From positions 11,656,001 to 11,720,000 of the forward strand of contig OW051471.1 in NCBI GenBank assembly GCA_932521025.1: a stretch of 64,000 bases of DNA, written 5' to 3'. This DNA comes from Oscheius onirici. Taxonomy: Eukaryota; Nematoda; Chromadorea; Rhabditida; Rhabditidae. Position 1 is the first letter of the stretch. Each line of letters starts with the position of its first letter. This document shows, piece by piece, positions 1 through 12,100 of the stretch. The notes beneath the pieces are model-generated. The model saw only the letters and a program-made list of their open reading frames with translations, did not search any database and had not been told where the DNA came from. A program made the position numbers and the translations under genes.

Positions 1-24
1 TGTCCCCAATTCTCGTCTTTCAAA

Positions 25-1540
25 ATGCTCGGAACTGAAGCACAGCAGACTACTTTAACAGGCGAAGAAACAAAATCAGAGCCTAACTTTACTCCTGCTC
101 AGGTTTGCCTTTTTCAAATTTGCTCACACAAAAAGCATCAGAAGAAACTGGCTTGGGCAGTCGGGGCAAGCATCACGTTCTACATTGCCTCCTTCATTTA
201 CTGCTTGGCAAACTCTGGATCGTCAGAGCATGAAAGGAAGCTCATCCTGGCATTTTTCGGCGATGTCCTCACCTTCTCTTTCATTCCAATCGCTGGTAAG
301 AAAAACGGCGGATGTGAATCGTTCGGTCCCCTCTAGACTTGAGAAGACATCTCAATTTTATAGCTCACTCATACATTTCCCAGCTTTGTGATGTTCAGCA
401 AAATTGTAGAAATTGATGAGATCTGTAACTTTGCAGAACAGCGCGAAGTTTGAGAATCCTTTGTGCTGGACTATTTGGATGTTTGCCCGAGATAGTCATG
501 ACAAGTCGAGTTCTGTCAAGACTCCAGTTAGATGGGAACTGCGACGATAATTTTTGATACAGTAGGCTCAACGTTGGCGCTCCCATTGAGGTAACGGGTC
601 AAGGAAAGCCGTCAAATTTCCCGTCCAAATTTCTGGATATTTGGATTTTTAACTATGACCAGACGACTTGGCCGTCAAGGTGGCGTCGTCAAGCCAAATT
701 CATCGTTTTCTGTCCCTCTGACTGGATTCTAATTTTCATAACCTATAGGTCAACCTGCCCTCTCCCTGTGTCAGCCTCATCCCCTGCATCTTTGCCAACA
801 AAGGCTAAAATTATCCATGATAAAATGCTCTCGCGTGTGTCTGTGTGTCTGAAGCTCTAATTGGTGAGGGAGGGAGGGAGGGAATGGAGAGCTTGGTCTG
901 AATGTACCTTTTTGGAGGAAAAGCTAAGCTGACCAGCCCCGGAGGGGCGTAGCCATCCTTGTTCAAACTCCAAGTTTCAAAACTGACCTACAACATTCTC
1001 TTTGACAGGATGCAACTTGTCAAGTTTTGTTTGTGGCCTCGGACAATAGACCAAACTGAAAATTTGAAAATAAAGGTTTATTTTTGATGCCCCGGAGTCT
1101 CAAAGACCCTATCGATAGCCCTTAGTATTGTTTCAAAAACCAGAGAACTTTAGTTTACATCGGCTACGTGCGAGACCGCCAAAAACGTGCAGTTGATTCC
1201 ACGAGGGAAACGGGACAGACCGGTCAGGTATGCTGGTGGAAGAGAGACTTGTATCTAATTCAATCCGGCATATCTGCCCTAGTAAGAGAAGGGAAAGAAA
1301 GGTTTAAAGAATTCTTTTGAGAGCTTTAATCTTGTGTGTATCACTGGATTCGTCATCTTCATCGGAAATGAGCTGTCATCCGTCGAAGAATGGCATTCTC
1401 AAGATCCGTTCTTGAGAACAATGAAAGGAATCTTTGTGACGGCTATCGCCTGTATCCCGGTCCATATTATCCTCATCTGTCTAGGAGTGCCAGTGTTGAA
1501 AGAAGAGAAAGCCTACTGTAAAGCTAAAGATGCCTGGTAG
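25..1540 (+). CDS. Small four-helix membrane protein, cluster copy 1
   Basis: Function unknown. Visible exons are 25-102 and 142-295, which join in phase, and a terminal coding segment from about 1322 to 1540. The N-terminus is Glu/Thr-rich and cytosol-like. Exon 2 begins KKLAWAVGAS and carries one hydrophobic helix followed by a second. The last segment carries two more helices and ends ...YCKAKDAW. By analogy with copy 2 a short helix-coding exon should lie in the roughly 1 kb intron, because exon 2 ends one base into a codon and the last exon needs phase 0; I did not find it. Copies 2 and 3 follow on the same strand. A donor-like GGTAGG at 1536 means the end may extend beyond the stop given. 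The family is not recognised; fold and role are open. Confidence 0.55.
296..1321 (+). other. Long intron of membrane-protein copy 1, no clear exon
   Basis: About 1 kb between the second and last visible exons. It holds an AACTTTGCAGAACA motif near 430 that recurs in the hairpin elements of this window, and a short GGAG repeat near 870. One short exon is expected here from phase but was not identified. Confidence 0.35.
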
Positions 1541-1559
1541 GTTTAATTTCCGATCCTAT

Positions 1560-1950
1560 TGCGTGAAGACCGGTCATAAGGTTTACTCAACGATTTACAA
1601 TTTTCAAGGCTTTGAGCTCATTTCCGAGCTTTGTGATGTTCTGCAAGAGAGAAGAAGAAAAGCTACAACTTTGCAGAACATCACAAAAGCGGAAAATCAT
1701 TTCTTTGTCCAGAAAAGGGCTCTTCTCAAATACTTTCCTGACCACAACAGGCAGGTCAAGTTTCAAACGATGAAGAAACTTCAGGATTCAGGATGAAGAA
1801 ACGATTCTTCGGTTTTCTGATGTTCTGCAAAATTGTAGCTTTTCATCTTCTCTAAAAGATTGCAGAACATCGCAAAGCTCGAAAATGGTTCAAAGCCTCG
1901 AAAATTGTAAAACGTTGAGAGAACCTTTGGGTGAGACCGGTCTTTATGCA
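1560..1950. repeat. Foldback (MITE-like) element
   Basis: Two arms of about 85 bases run in opposite orientation. The left arm contains GAAGACCGGTC, then TTTACAATTTTC and GATGTTCTGC. The right arm (about 1862-1950) is the diverged reverse complement and ends near GACCGGTCTTTATGC. The centre contains a second pair of AACTTTGCAGAACATC-type motifs. No transposase is encoded. The right end touches the first codon of the next gene. Confidence 0.75.
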
Positions 1951-2774
1951 ACAGGATCCAATTTTCTTCCAAACTGATAGCGACTTCAGGTTTCAGGAAA
2001 ATTTTGAACGTCTGATTGCCGAAGAGCAAGCTGCTTTGGCCGAGGAAACTACAGTAAAGAAACTTTCAATCGAGCAGGTCTGTTTCCGAAAAAAGAGTTT
2101 ATAATCACGTGATCAGAAAAGACTGGCTTGGGCAGTCGGTGCAAGCAATCTGTTCTACATAATCTCCTTCATTTTTTGCATGGTTTTGGCCGAAGACGAA
2201 AGACGAGAAGATGTTGGTGGACTTTTCTGCGTCATTTTGTTGTTATCTTCTTGTCCAATTTCTAGTAAGAAAAATAGAGTCAACAAATTGAGAGAGCAAC
2301 TTTAGTTTATCTCCTCACCATGTTACCGCTATGTCTTGGTCGCCCCGTTCCAAAGTACCAAACAAAAAGTAGAAAAGTTGGCTGTCTGATATGGAGTTTG
2401 TGCTGCCTGGTGAGTTGCACTGCAAAAATATTTATTCTCTGTCTCTCTACGAAGAAATGTTCAGGCTTTGAACCTTTTATTGTTGGTTGGTTTTGCCATC
2501 CTTCCAATCATAAATCGGCGAAAAATCAAAGACTCGGATGCGGAAGATTTGAAAAACCTATACGTAACTGGTATCCTCCTCATTCCTCTGCATATTCTTC
2601 AAATCGGCCTGGGAGTAGCTGTCGTCAGGAAAGAGTGGAGAGACCATAAAGAACCGAATGAGATTGAGTAAGTCTTTTTTGGTTCCAAATATCAAAGCTT
2701 ACAGACTCCTTGAAAATGGACAGGACACAAATCAACCTCTTGTATCGCCAGAAGTGGGTCAGATGATGAAATAA
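1946..2774 (+). CDS. Small four-helix membrane protein, cluster copy 2
   Basis: This is the best resolved member of the cluster. Exons 1946-2077, 2117-2264, 2378-2409, 2465-2667 and 2705-2774 join in phase to give about 194 residues. The protein has an acidic N-terminal tail (residues 1-44), KRLAWAVGAS at the start of helix 1, a second helix, a short 11-residue exon (IGCLIWSLCCL) feeding helix 3, helix 4 near 120-150, and a polar tail ending PEVGQMMK. An AATAAA follows at 2770. Copies 1 and 3 share the exon layout, including an intron directly before the KxLxW helix. The ATG lies at the edge of the preceding hairpin element. The family is unknown to me; a tetraspan-like membrane protein is inferred from hydropathy only. 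Confidence 0.68.
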
Positions 2775-2896
2775 AGTATTTGAGTAAGCTGTTTGTTTTG
2801 CTTTTGAAGTAAACTTCTCACCGCTCTTATCTAAGAGTTTTTGTTGACGCCGTTTCGACTGTCTGATATGAATATCGGCAGTTTTCGACATTAGAA

Positions 2897-4278
2897 ATGA
2901 CAGAACGCGACGACGAGCAGCCGATCGAAGAAGACGAAGATGAGAATGGTTCTTCCACTTTCTCTATCCGTTCTCCTGCTCAGGTCGATTTGCATTTTTT
3001 CTCTAGTAACCTCTCCCAAAATTCAGAAGAGACTATATGTGATAATTATTATCAGCTCGGTCATTTGCATGGTCGGCTTCTTATTTTGCATCGTTGCTCG
3101 CAATGGCTCTGATCATACACGCGATAACTCTATCGAAGCTTTAGAGATCTTAGCTTTCTATTACGCCTTCTTATTCAATCCATTTTCGGGTAAAATGCGA
3201 TATCAACAAAGTACAGAGGAATTTCAGTTACTTCTATTGCGTTCAGTCACAATGTTCCGAGGGCGGAGAAGGCTCAAGCTTTAAAGAGCTGGCTCATTTC
3301 AATGGTATGTGTTGAAGAAAGAAGGGGATTTTTGGCTCTATTTAATTTTTTGCCGTCCCAAAAAAATTTATCAGTCCCAAGGATTTCTTTTCTTTTTGCT
3401 TTTTGTATTTCTTTTGTTGCTGCGAACAACCAAGGTGTCAAAAACAGAGGGCAGCGAGAGAGGGAGAGAGTGCTGAACGAGATAGAAGAGGGTTGTGTAG
3501 GCAGCAGGGTTAGATAGGGGTCTGGAGGATGAGAGCACGAGAGGGGAAGAGGGTCGATGACCATGCCAAAGAACGTGAGAATAAATGACCCGAATGATTC
3601 CTTGAAAAGTCTGAGATTCCTCGCTCGTCTCTTTGGAAAGTCTTGGACGTCCCCAGTATATGGTCAACCCAGTGCAGGTGGCTCTAGTTCAAGAACCTCA
3701 TCGTGTGACGGGGAAGGATGGCTCCTACTTCAGCGAGGCTCGCCTCTCGCTAAGGAAAACTAGTCGTCTGATACTGAACTGGGCATTCCGACCCGATTAT
3801 CCGACTTCCGCGAGAACATACGCCAGCATTAGAATATTTTTTTCTTGGGACGAGTACAAAATTGGGTATTCTTGGGAAGGGAAATGTGAAAAGAGCCGAA
3901 TATTTTTTTCAGCTTCTGGTCATCGCGCTTAGCGAAATTATGGCTTGCGTCCTCTGCTACCTGCTGAGAACTTATGGTGATTCTTTCTTCATGAAAAAAT
4001 TGCTTGCGTCGGTTCTTGTCTTTATTTTCATTCAAATTATTATTACGTGGCAAACATGGGTGGTCTATAAGGAGGAAGGCCAAGCAGAAACTTCCAGAAA
4101 TATTCCGTTAGTGTCTGCATGTTTTTTGTGTACAAGTTTTCAGATGATCAGTTCTGAATCGAGATCTTCGTCTGTTGGTAGACGAGACAAGGACGTAAAC
4201 ACGAGCACAGTCAGTGTTTTGATAAGAAGCGGCTTCAAAGACGCAGCACAAATTTGGCATAAAAATTGTATACTTTGA
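2897..4278 (+). CDS. Small four-helix membrane protein, cluster copy 3
   Basis: Exon 1 (2897-2983) encodes a very acidic 29-residue tail. Exon 2 (3027-3189) gives helices 1 and 2, beginning KRLYVIIII. A segment from about 3912 encodes helices 3 and 4 (LLVIALSEIMACVLCYLL, then LLASVLVFIFIQIII). A possible linking exon at about 3374-3416 (ISFLFAFCISF) would fit the phase but has a weak donor. The gene ends either near 4110 (ARG-ASN-ILE-PRO then stop if the 4111 donor is used) or at 4278 if the frame is read through. Between the parts, 3560-3900 holds an open frame of unclear status. Same order and spacing as copy 2; function unknown. Confidence 0.5.
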
Positions 4279-5104
4279 AATAAGAACAACTAATAAACTT
4301 TCATTCATTCACGACACTGTATTTGAATCTTTCTAACAGAACACGGCTCCCTCTCCCCCACTGGCTGTTCCCCACTTTCCTCGAGTAGAATAGTGACTGC
4401 TGTACATGAAGCCGTAGGGGTTTGTTTCGTCCGGAGAACCTGCAAATGCTTCAGAGGAGAAACCATTTCAGGTAACCTGCAGAAAAGTTTATGTATCTCC
4501 TCAGAGGGATTCCGTCAAACCAGGTGCAACTTTTTGGATTCGAGGAGGTACAGGTCAGTCCGATCCATGGTCCTCTACCATCAAGACCGGTCATTGAGAG
4601 TAGGAAACGGTCCAAATCGGGACGTCAATTTTTATCAGTGTTGCCTTCTCCGAGCTACATTTCGCTGTGGCAATTGGGTAGAGCATGTGCTCGTTGTAGT
4701 ACTGAAAAAAAGTAAAGGATCTGGACTCATTTTGGCCGAGACATGACTTTTGACCGTCGCATAAAAAGATTTTAACCGTCTCAAGGAAAATTCGAAATTC
4801 CTAAAAGTTATCGCTGTAGCTTGTGCAAAACCTTCACCTTGCGCATTTTTTGTACGAATCTAGGTACGAAAATATGAAGATTCGAATAAAATTGTTCTTC
4901 CACGCGTATGCACTTGTTTCTTGTGATATCATATCCCGATTCTTCTAGAACATTACTCGAGAATATGAATGAAAATATTTTAGGTCGGTCAAATATTTTC
5001 AGGTGACGGTCAAATACGCTTGGGATGGATAAAAGGCAAAAAGAGCCAGCCTAGATCTGATGGAATGGATGTCAGGCTAGAGAGACAGAGAGACAGAGAC
5101 TGTA
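4279..5104. other. Intergenic stretch without a convincing gene
   Basis: Contains short overlapping plus-strand frames (4393-4746) with no recognisable domain, an AT-rich block, and a short (AGAGAC)n run at about 5078-5100. An AAGACCGGTCATTGAGAG segment near 4580 resembles the end of the hairpin element at 1560. Confidence 0.4.
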
Positions 5105-5504
5105 CTCACCCTGTAGCACTTACAGTTGCCCCAAAAGAGAGCGTAGCCAGCTGGACAATAGTGATTTTCTGAACAGACACGGTCCTTTAATTTTGCTGAA
5201 ACTAACAGCATGAGGGTGAACAGCTAGGGGCAGTCGTCGTAATCTCAGTAGTGGTCATGGTCGTAGTTGTAGGAGCAGGAACAATCGTACAGACGAAAGG
5301 TTTGGAAGAGCTGCACAGTTCCTTGTAGTAAAATCCGTTTGTTGGATCTATGGCCAGACACTGATTTATGTTAGGATCCGCTGGCTGATTTGGAGCCCAG
5401 TTGGTGTAAGTTACTGGGAAGCCTGTGGTCCAGGTCCAATTAGTGGACATGAGGAGGTTGCCACCAGACCAAAATTCAGAGGGATTCGATGCAGCATAGC
5501 CTAG
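5105..5504 (-). pseudogene. C-type lectin (CTLD) fragment
   Basis: Read on the minus strand, 5504-5202 encodes the C-terminal half of a C-type lectin domain: W..GGNL, then TNWAPNQPADPN, two cysteines spaced as in the CTLD tail, FVCTIVP, a Thr-rich linker (TTTTMTTT) and a Cys/Ser end. An acceptor precedes it at about 5505. The N-terminal half of the domain was not found upstream. Further along, 5170-5105 reads ...CPAGYALFWGNCKCYR then a GTGAGT donor, like the start of another CTLD, but what follows does not continue one. Nematode CLECs are secreted or membrane lectins with immune-type expression; this copy is probably truncated or decayed. Confidence 0.6.
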
Positions 5505-5956
5505 AAGAGAGGTAAATCACCGAAATTAGTGGACATGAGGTTCGATGATGATGAATCCGATAAAAGTAGTTAGAAAAGCTAAAAGTTGAAGAAAAATGCA
5601 AAAAAATGTTCATTTCGAGGCTCGAGGGAAACGAAGGGAGACAACTATTACCACTGGCTAGAATAGTTCAAAATTTGTGCATCCCACAATTTACTCGGAT
5701 CCACTTTTTTTAACTATTCTGTTCCAAAAGTTACTGGATCGGTGAAGTTATGAAGAAGCACTGAAACAGGCTTTGTCAGGAAACATTTCCATTAGGGGAA
5801 GAATCAGCGGAACACCCTCTGCTTAAGTTTGTGGTCAGCTACGGTCAGACCGCTGCGGGACCTATTCGCTGAGTCCGATCAGCACTTCCACTGGGTCCTA
5901 TCACTTTTCACGAAACTCATTTTTCAGACAGTATAAAACCTTTTTTTATTACCAAG
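5505..5956. other. Intergenic stretch
   Basis: No upstream lectin exon was found here. A TATAAAA at about 5931 sits 25 bases before the ATG of the small ORF that follows. The text CCGCTGCGGGACC near 5850 matches the arm of a repeat found at 23.5 and 59.2 kb. Confidence 0.4.
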
Positions 5957-6157
5957 ATGTTAAATTTTCAGCTGGAAATCCCACTCCATTGTGTCGAAGC
6001 CGCCGTCAAATGCAAAGACCAAGATTCGCAGAAGAATTCTCACATGTCCCGCGACGTGATGAAAGAAATCCAAGCATGTCCGCTGACAGACTCTGACCGA
6101 CGGATCATGAAGCGCTATGCGAAGGAAATGGAAGTTCCAGAAGACATTTTTGAATAG
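5957..6157 (+). CDS. Short helical hypothetical protein, 66 residues
   Basis: Unrecognised. A TATAAAA lies about 25 bases upstream of the ATG. The predicted product is hydrophilic and probably helical, with two cysteines at about residues 12 and 19 and one near 41, and an acidic end (EVPEDIFE). A TTTTCAG acceptor lies just inside the frame (after codon 5), so this may instead be the last exon of a gene whose earlier exons I cannot see. The gene is convergent with tpra-1 downstream. Confidence 0.35.
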   Translation: MLNFQLEIPLHCVEAAVKCKDQDSQKNSHMSRDVMKEIQACPLTDSDRRIMKRYAKEMEVPEDIFE

Positions 6158-6384
6158 CCAACAATTTATTCGTAGAAAATACACGGTGAAAACACGATTT
6201 GAACCAGTAGAGCTCGATTCTGCCTCGCAAAAAAAGGAGAAGGAGATATGTCGCGGGAATCGCTCTTCGCAAAATGTACAGCAAAGTTTTCGGAAGCTTA
6301 AAGCGAATGTTGCATAGCGGGGATTACCCATTAGGTTCACACGTATCGAAGTTGAGTCAAGATCACTATAAAACACAGTATAGC

Positions 6385-9131
6385 CTACTTCCATCGAGAA
6401 TCCTCAAAGATGAGGGTTCCGTTGGCACCGAGTCCTTTGAGATGACTGGTAGGGTGATGAGGATGCTGTCCCAGTTCGATGGAACCAAAAACGCGACTGT
6501 CACGCTGATGGCACTCGTCGCTGCCGGCGGTTCGAGTAGTCACAGTACTCTCGGCTGGTTCAGAAGCCATGAGGGGAGTGTCGTAGGGGCATTGGAGGTA
6601 GTCACGGGTATAGTCGTAGTCGACGAAACGGTTGTGTCGTCGATGCAGATCGAAGAGATCGTCGTAGGAGGGAGAGGTGAGTCCTTAAAAAGAGGGAATT
6701 GAGGAACTAGGGAGAAAGAGACTCACCAGAGAATCTCGGAAAGTATGGAGGCATATCATTGGTTCCTCTCTCATTCTTCTGCTTTCGATAGGAGAACAGT
6801 CCCGTACTGGTCGAGGCTGGTCGTTTGAGCAGGGAGCGCAAGAAAGTGAAGTAGATGACTGGGGGCAGGAAAGTGAAGTAGGTGAAGGTAGTGAAGATCG
6901 TGATACTGAAAGGAGGAGAGTTACAGAGATTGGGAAGAAACTCTTACCAATATCCGTCGCTCATCTTGAAGAAAATGAAGACGACTCCCAGAGTTTGGAA
7001 ACAGTTCAAGAGAAACAAGAAGGCGCAGTACCAGTAGAAGGAGCATTTGCCTGAAAGATTCTTCGTCTCTTTGATACTCTGACTTACTGATCCTCTGACT
7101 CTTAAATTCTCGCTCTTTGACTCTTTGACTCTCACAAGGGAATGTTTTTAGTCAAATCCCGGATATTGGAACGAGCTTGGTACTATTCGAAAGAGCACGA
7201 AAAATAATGTTGTTTCCCAGATTTTCAGCTTCCGAATGAATTGCTGCTGTCCACTGGAGCCATTCAATGTTCAAAATACCGTTTTGGTCGCCCAAGCAAA
7301 CTCCAAAATTCGAGTCGAAAACGTGTTTTTGGTCCCAAGTGATGTTCTGCAATGTGGCAGAGTATATGTTTCGCTGCATTTTTGTAGAACATACAAAAGC
7401 TGTGAAAACACATCTTCAATCGGAAACAGTTAAGCCAAACAACGCTAGAAATAGTGAAGGAAGGGAGCCTTTGTTTCTAACTGGGAAACAACATTATTTT
7501 TTGCGCTCTTTCAAATAGTATCAAGCTCGTTCCAATATCCGGGATTTGACTAAAAACATTCCCTTGTCAGACTTTCTGACTCTCAGACTCTCACTCTGAC
7601 TCCTGACTCTCTCATTTTCTCCACAAAATCCAAAAAACTCACTCGGAAGCGAAACATAGTTTCTACAACAGGTCAGAGGAAGGCACGAGACGAGAAGATA
7701 CACGACGGCGAAAGTAACCGATGTCAGGAACCAGAAGACGAGCCCGCCTTGAGAGTGCAGATCGAAGAAGAGGTCTTCGACTAGGGACTTAAACTGGGTT
7801 GTGAAACGAAACACATGTCAAGGATACCTTGTGAACTAGCCGAAGCTCCAAAACGGTTTGTACAGCAGTATGACCGAGACTCACTAAGAGAGTGATGAAC
7901 AGTGCTCTTCGGATGCTGGTCGAACTGTCCAGATGCCCTGAAAATTGTCTTTTGATTATTCAAACTATTGATCTTTCTGGGTCCAGATGACAAAATTCGG
8001 TGTCTGATCGCGTCGTCACACAACCGCGTGCCAGGACTTAGCACGTCACATTCTTTTCAAAATGGCCTGATCGCCTTTTCTGGCTGCACACAGTAGAGAG
8101 AATGCCAAGGGTAAACAAGCGGAAGTATGAATCAGAGTCTTGATAAGGCAGACTGATCACGAGGACTCACCGAAAAGGAGCGCAAATGTCAGAACTGAGA
8201 GTTCGACAGTCATGGAGAAGAACTTCAAAGAGAGCCAGAGAACGCGATCCAGCATCTCTCCGACTGGATCAGTGATGGAGAATCCAATCGAGACTGAGCA
8301 TCTGACAATGTTTAAGAAGGTTGTCAGGTAGACCTGGAACTTTTTTGGTTCAGTACAGCTTGTAACAATTTGTCTCTTTCAATCTCTCCAACTCACCAGA
8401 ATGAAGAACGCCTTATAGACTGGACTATTTGAAGTAGACAGCTTGTTGATGACTGGTTTGAGCTTGAACAGTAGAAAGATGAAAAAAAGCAGATTTGGTA
8501 GTAGTATTGCTAAGTCCCAGTATCGCACTCCAATTCCGGGAACCTCATACAGAAGGGCCTTTCGACAAAAGCCACGGATGGCTTGGTGTGTTTCGCTGTC
8601 GATGATTGTGTTGTTCGGGAAGAGATCCGTTATCCAGTCGGGTGTCTCGACCGTATCGTCTGAAATATGAACAATGTTTGAGTTTTTTCAAGACCCTGGT
8701 TTTGTAAAATTGACTAAGCGTTCTTGTATGGGGTGGAAAGAAGAGTTTGATCAACTGTTCACAAGCAAACACGAGCTCGAGAAATTTTTAGGTTCAGACG
8801 ATATTGTGACAGTTTGGGATCACGAACTGTTTCTAATGACACGATCTCTTGTTAACAGATTATTAAATTTTTTTATAAAATTTAAGCTCAGATTTTTTAA
8901 AGGAAAGGTGAGTGTACAAAATCTGTTCGTCTTCGATCTATGACCGGTCACTCTTTTTACTTTCTCCTTCTCTTTCGGTCAAGTCTTCCAGCTGGCAGGG
9001 AAAGAACACTAGTGCAAACATTATAGATTGATTGGGAGAATGGCTGGAACCGAAGACTTACCAGTTTCATTGCCGACAAACTTGACTTCTCCTAACGATG
9101 TGCCGGGATTCTCGTGAAATAATACAGACAT
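6385..9131 (-). CDS. tpra-1: TPRA1-like seven-helix membrane protein
   Basis: Orthologue of transmembrane protein adipocyte-associated 1 (TPRA40), a conserved GPCR-like membrane protein. Eight exons join in phase: 9131-9062, 8659-8397, 8333-8171, 7937-7828, 7793-7643, 7050-6948, 6905-6727 and 6683-6385, giving about 445 residues. Landmarks matching the family from memory are PNLLFFIFLLFKL (helix 1), LWLSLKFFSMTVELSV, GHLDSSTSIRRALF, LVFWFLTSVTFAVVYLL, CRNYVSLPS and the PPVIYFTFLR helix followed by LFSYRKQK. The N-terminus carries NNT and NET sequons. The acidic, Ser/His-rich C-terminal tail (exon 8) is longer than in the vertebrate protein. A MITE occupies most of the 7051-7642 intron. Reported roles in animals are developmental and metabolic signalling; nothing here shows the ligand. 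Confidence 0.9.
7135..7566. repeat. Palindromic MITE, copy 1
   Basis: Begins CAAGGGAATGTTTTTAGTC and ends with its reverse complement, flanked on both sides by TCA. The arms run over 100 bases and include AATAATGTTGTTTCCCAG. It sits in an intron of tpra-1, inside a (GACTCT)n-rich stretch. A longer copy with the same termini and the same flanking TCA is at 38046-38677. No ORF of transposase type. Confidence 0.85.
8674..8943 (+). other. Open frame nested antisense in tpra-1 intron 1
   Basis: An 89-codon plus-strand frame with a plausible composition (helical, charged, then a hydrophobic and basic end). No domain recognised and no splice or promoter support. It could be a chance frame or a remnant. 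Confidence 0.2.
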
Positions 9132-12100
9132 ATCTGAAAAATGTAGATCATTTTCGGGAAAAAACTTAAAGAAGAGAAAAGATGATCGAATTAGGTGGTG
9201 GTGGAGGGGACTGGAAGGAACACCTGATGTGTCTCGGGGAGGACAAAAAAGAACTGAAGAACCGATAGATGTCGTGGACATGTTAGGGGAAAGTTTAAAG
9301 GTTGTCAGAGAGACAGAGAGACAGAGAAATAGAACCGAGAAGCCTGGACATGGAGAGAGAAAACTTGTTTTCTTTCGAAAGGGCGCCATTCTGATTAATG
9401 ATAACAAGGCAGTGGAAAAACTGCGAATGGGGACGTCATTTGGGGCAGCAGAAAATGGATGGCGAGCGGGGCAAGTTGGGTGTCAGAAAAAAATGAGCTG
9501 GAAGGTGTTTGGAGAGAGTCAGAAACGGGATCAGTAGGGATGAGACAATTTTGTGGGGATAGAGAAGAAATCAAACTGATTGGAAAAGAGAAATTGCTGA
9601 AAAGAAATACTTGAAAACTGTACTTTTTGTCACTGATCACTCGTAATTTTCAGCGAAATTCTAAGGTTTTGCTTCGAAGACAAGATCCAATTTTAGCTCA
9701 GTCTAGACTTTTACTAACCTTTCTTTCAACGGCCTCTGTAATTAGCTCTCAGATTGCCGAGTGTTCTTTTACCTCCGACGTCCCTCTTGCTCTCTCCAAA
9801 CAACCCGAAATCAAACAGATACACTTTTACAGTAGACGCTGAGGGGAAAAGTGGAACGTCCGAAAAAAAGAGAAGGAACTGACCAAAAACCGTTTAATTA
9901 GCTCTACTCTTTGGATGTGTGTGCGCTCCGAAAGTGAAAGAGGACGGAGGAGGCAACATTGGATGTGACACAACAAAATGGGCTTCTACTGCCCACACAC
10001 AGCAACATACAAGGCTGGAATCTGGTTAGAATGCATCGGAATGGGGATCAGGGAGAGCAGATTTCGAGAGACAATTGGAAGAGTTCGGGGTTCAAAAAAC
10101 GGGAGACTTCTGCTAGAGAATGTGTAGCTTCAGTTGAATGCTTGTCAACATAAAAAGGCTGTAGCAATTTGTCAAATGGGAAAGAATGGAGGAAAAAAAC
10201 AACTTTGAAAGGCATAATCCTGATAAATATAGAGAACTTTTAGAAAATTAGCAGAATTTCGGGAAAGTTAGGTGTCACCGAGCTACAGGCTCTTTTTCAT
10301 CTATTTTTTTCGGGCACAAAATTTGTATAGAGGAAGGTCGGTTGAAAACAGTTATGTTCATTTTCTTCTTAGAAATTTAACAAACTGGAAGGCGCTAGAA
10401 AAACGCCAATGATTGGTTTAACAAGTATCTCTCTCTGTGTCGCCCTCGACTCAATTATGTTGTTCGGCGGAGAGGGAATGCCCCCTGCATCTGTCAAATT
10501 CAAAAATCAAGGTCAGTTTCAGCAGAAAAAGAGAGAGAGAGAGAACATCAGGTATCCACTAGCAAGCTGGCGGCTATAATCAGCTTTTGGAACGCGCACA
10601 CACGAAAGAGAGACGGGACAAAATCCGCTGGGGTGGGCTGGGCTGCTGCTGTTTGCAGTAGTTTTTCTCCGCCGCGAGAGAGCGTCCATCTCAGGGAGGC
10701 GAGACCACTAACTGATAGAGAAAGAGACGTAATCCAAACAGAGAAGAAGGGAAGGAAAATGGACTGAATTAAGAAATGTAGAAGAGATAAAAACACGTCA
10801 CAGAACAGCCCGCACGAGACATCGTCCCAGACGGCCCGGTCACGTGGCGCAGAATGCGGACACGCGGCTGTGGCAAAATGAACCCGAAGTGCAACAACAC
10901 ACGCTCTCGGGTAAGGCAAGAGAGAGACAAATGACCCACGTGGTTTTTCGATCAGCTGGTTCTTTGAAGTGGAATTATACGAGTTCAAAAGGTGATTCAT
11001 GAGTACGGGGGGTAGTAGACCGTGAGGACAAAGAGGGGGGGGGGGGGCTGAGGACAGAGGGACAGAGAGGGACAGAGGGACTGAGAGTGTGGGACATAAA
11101 GTTCTAGACTCATGTCTAGACTGAACCCTAACGAAAATTGCCCAGAGCCTCACTATGAAAGAAGTAATTGGGCTTATAGACCGTGCCAGTCGGAACCTCA
11201 CATTTCTGCCCTAAACTGAGCCACGTTTAGCTTCAGGCCTCGTCCAAATGACCGCATATTATGTGAGCGTTGGGAGAGAAATGGCTGGTGCTAAACTAGT
11301 CGCATGAGCCAATCAAAAACAATTGGCTAGAATCGGAAGTGACCGGAAGGGGGGTGATACAACTTTCGGGAGAAGAGTAGTTCTGAGCGGATATTTGTGT
11401 GGAATTTGAGGGAAAGAGTGCGGAAATATGCAATGACTCCCACGTCCGTTGTTGGGAGAGTCACAGGAAGTAATCAAGAGAATAACTTCCGCCCAATAAT
11501 GTCGTGGTATCCAGAGAACATGGCAGTGTTTTCAGAAAGGGTGTTAAAGCAAGCCGACGGAAGATAAGACGAGGCAGGCGATCAATTACATGAAGTGATA
11601 GCAGAAGAGCTTTGAACAGAGAGTATCCCACGACTGTAAACGAGAGAGGGAAACGGACCATATAAGAGCCATTGGTCGGCGGACGAGAAGAAGCAGAAAA
11701 AGTACTTCATCTTCCTGTCACAGACTTTATCGCCCATTTGAATCTTAACAGCCGGTCAGTTCTTCCCAAGAAGAAGAGTCTTTAAATCAAAAGGAAGGAT
11801 GAATCAGTCTGTAGGTATAGTCATTTTTCGGGGAATTGTTACTGGAGGGAAGTTTGCTCTGGGAAGATGACTCAGTCTCACTGTGATCGCTTTTAATGCC
11901 ACAGACTCGATAGTTAGACCGCCGTGCAGTGAAAAGTATGCTACAGACTCGACAGTTAAACAGTCGTGCATTCTGTTACTGTCTCTCTCGAAATGGAGAA
12001 AGGAGAAGGATTACAGCTTCGAAAGGCTGTAAAAACCGGATAAATTGCTCGAATACGAGCCAAACAACTTTATCAAGCGCCTCAATTTCTCTTTTCGTGT

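Noticed and set aside
2320..2649. 109-codon frame over exons 3-4 of membrane-protein copy 2
   Set aside because: A different frame of the same exons is homologous to copies 1 and 3 and joins in phase; this frame is a shadow.
5960..6394. 144-codon minus-strand frame
   Set aside because: Antisense to the small plus-strand ORF and abutting the tpra-1 stop; no homology and poor composition.
10548..11201. 217-codon minus-strand open frame, the longest in the gene-poor block
   Set aside because: Its composition (Pro/Leu/Ser runs) follows the local GA bias and G tract; no domain, splice or start support.
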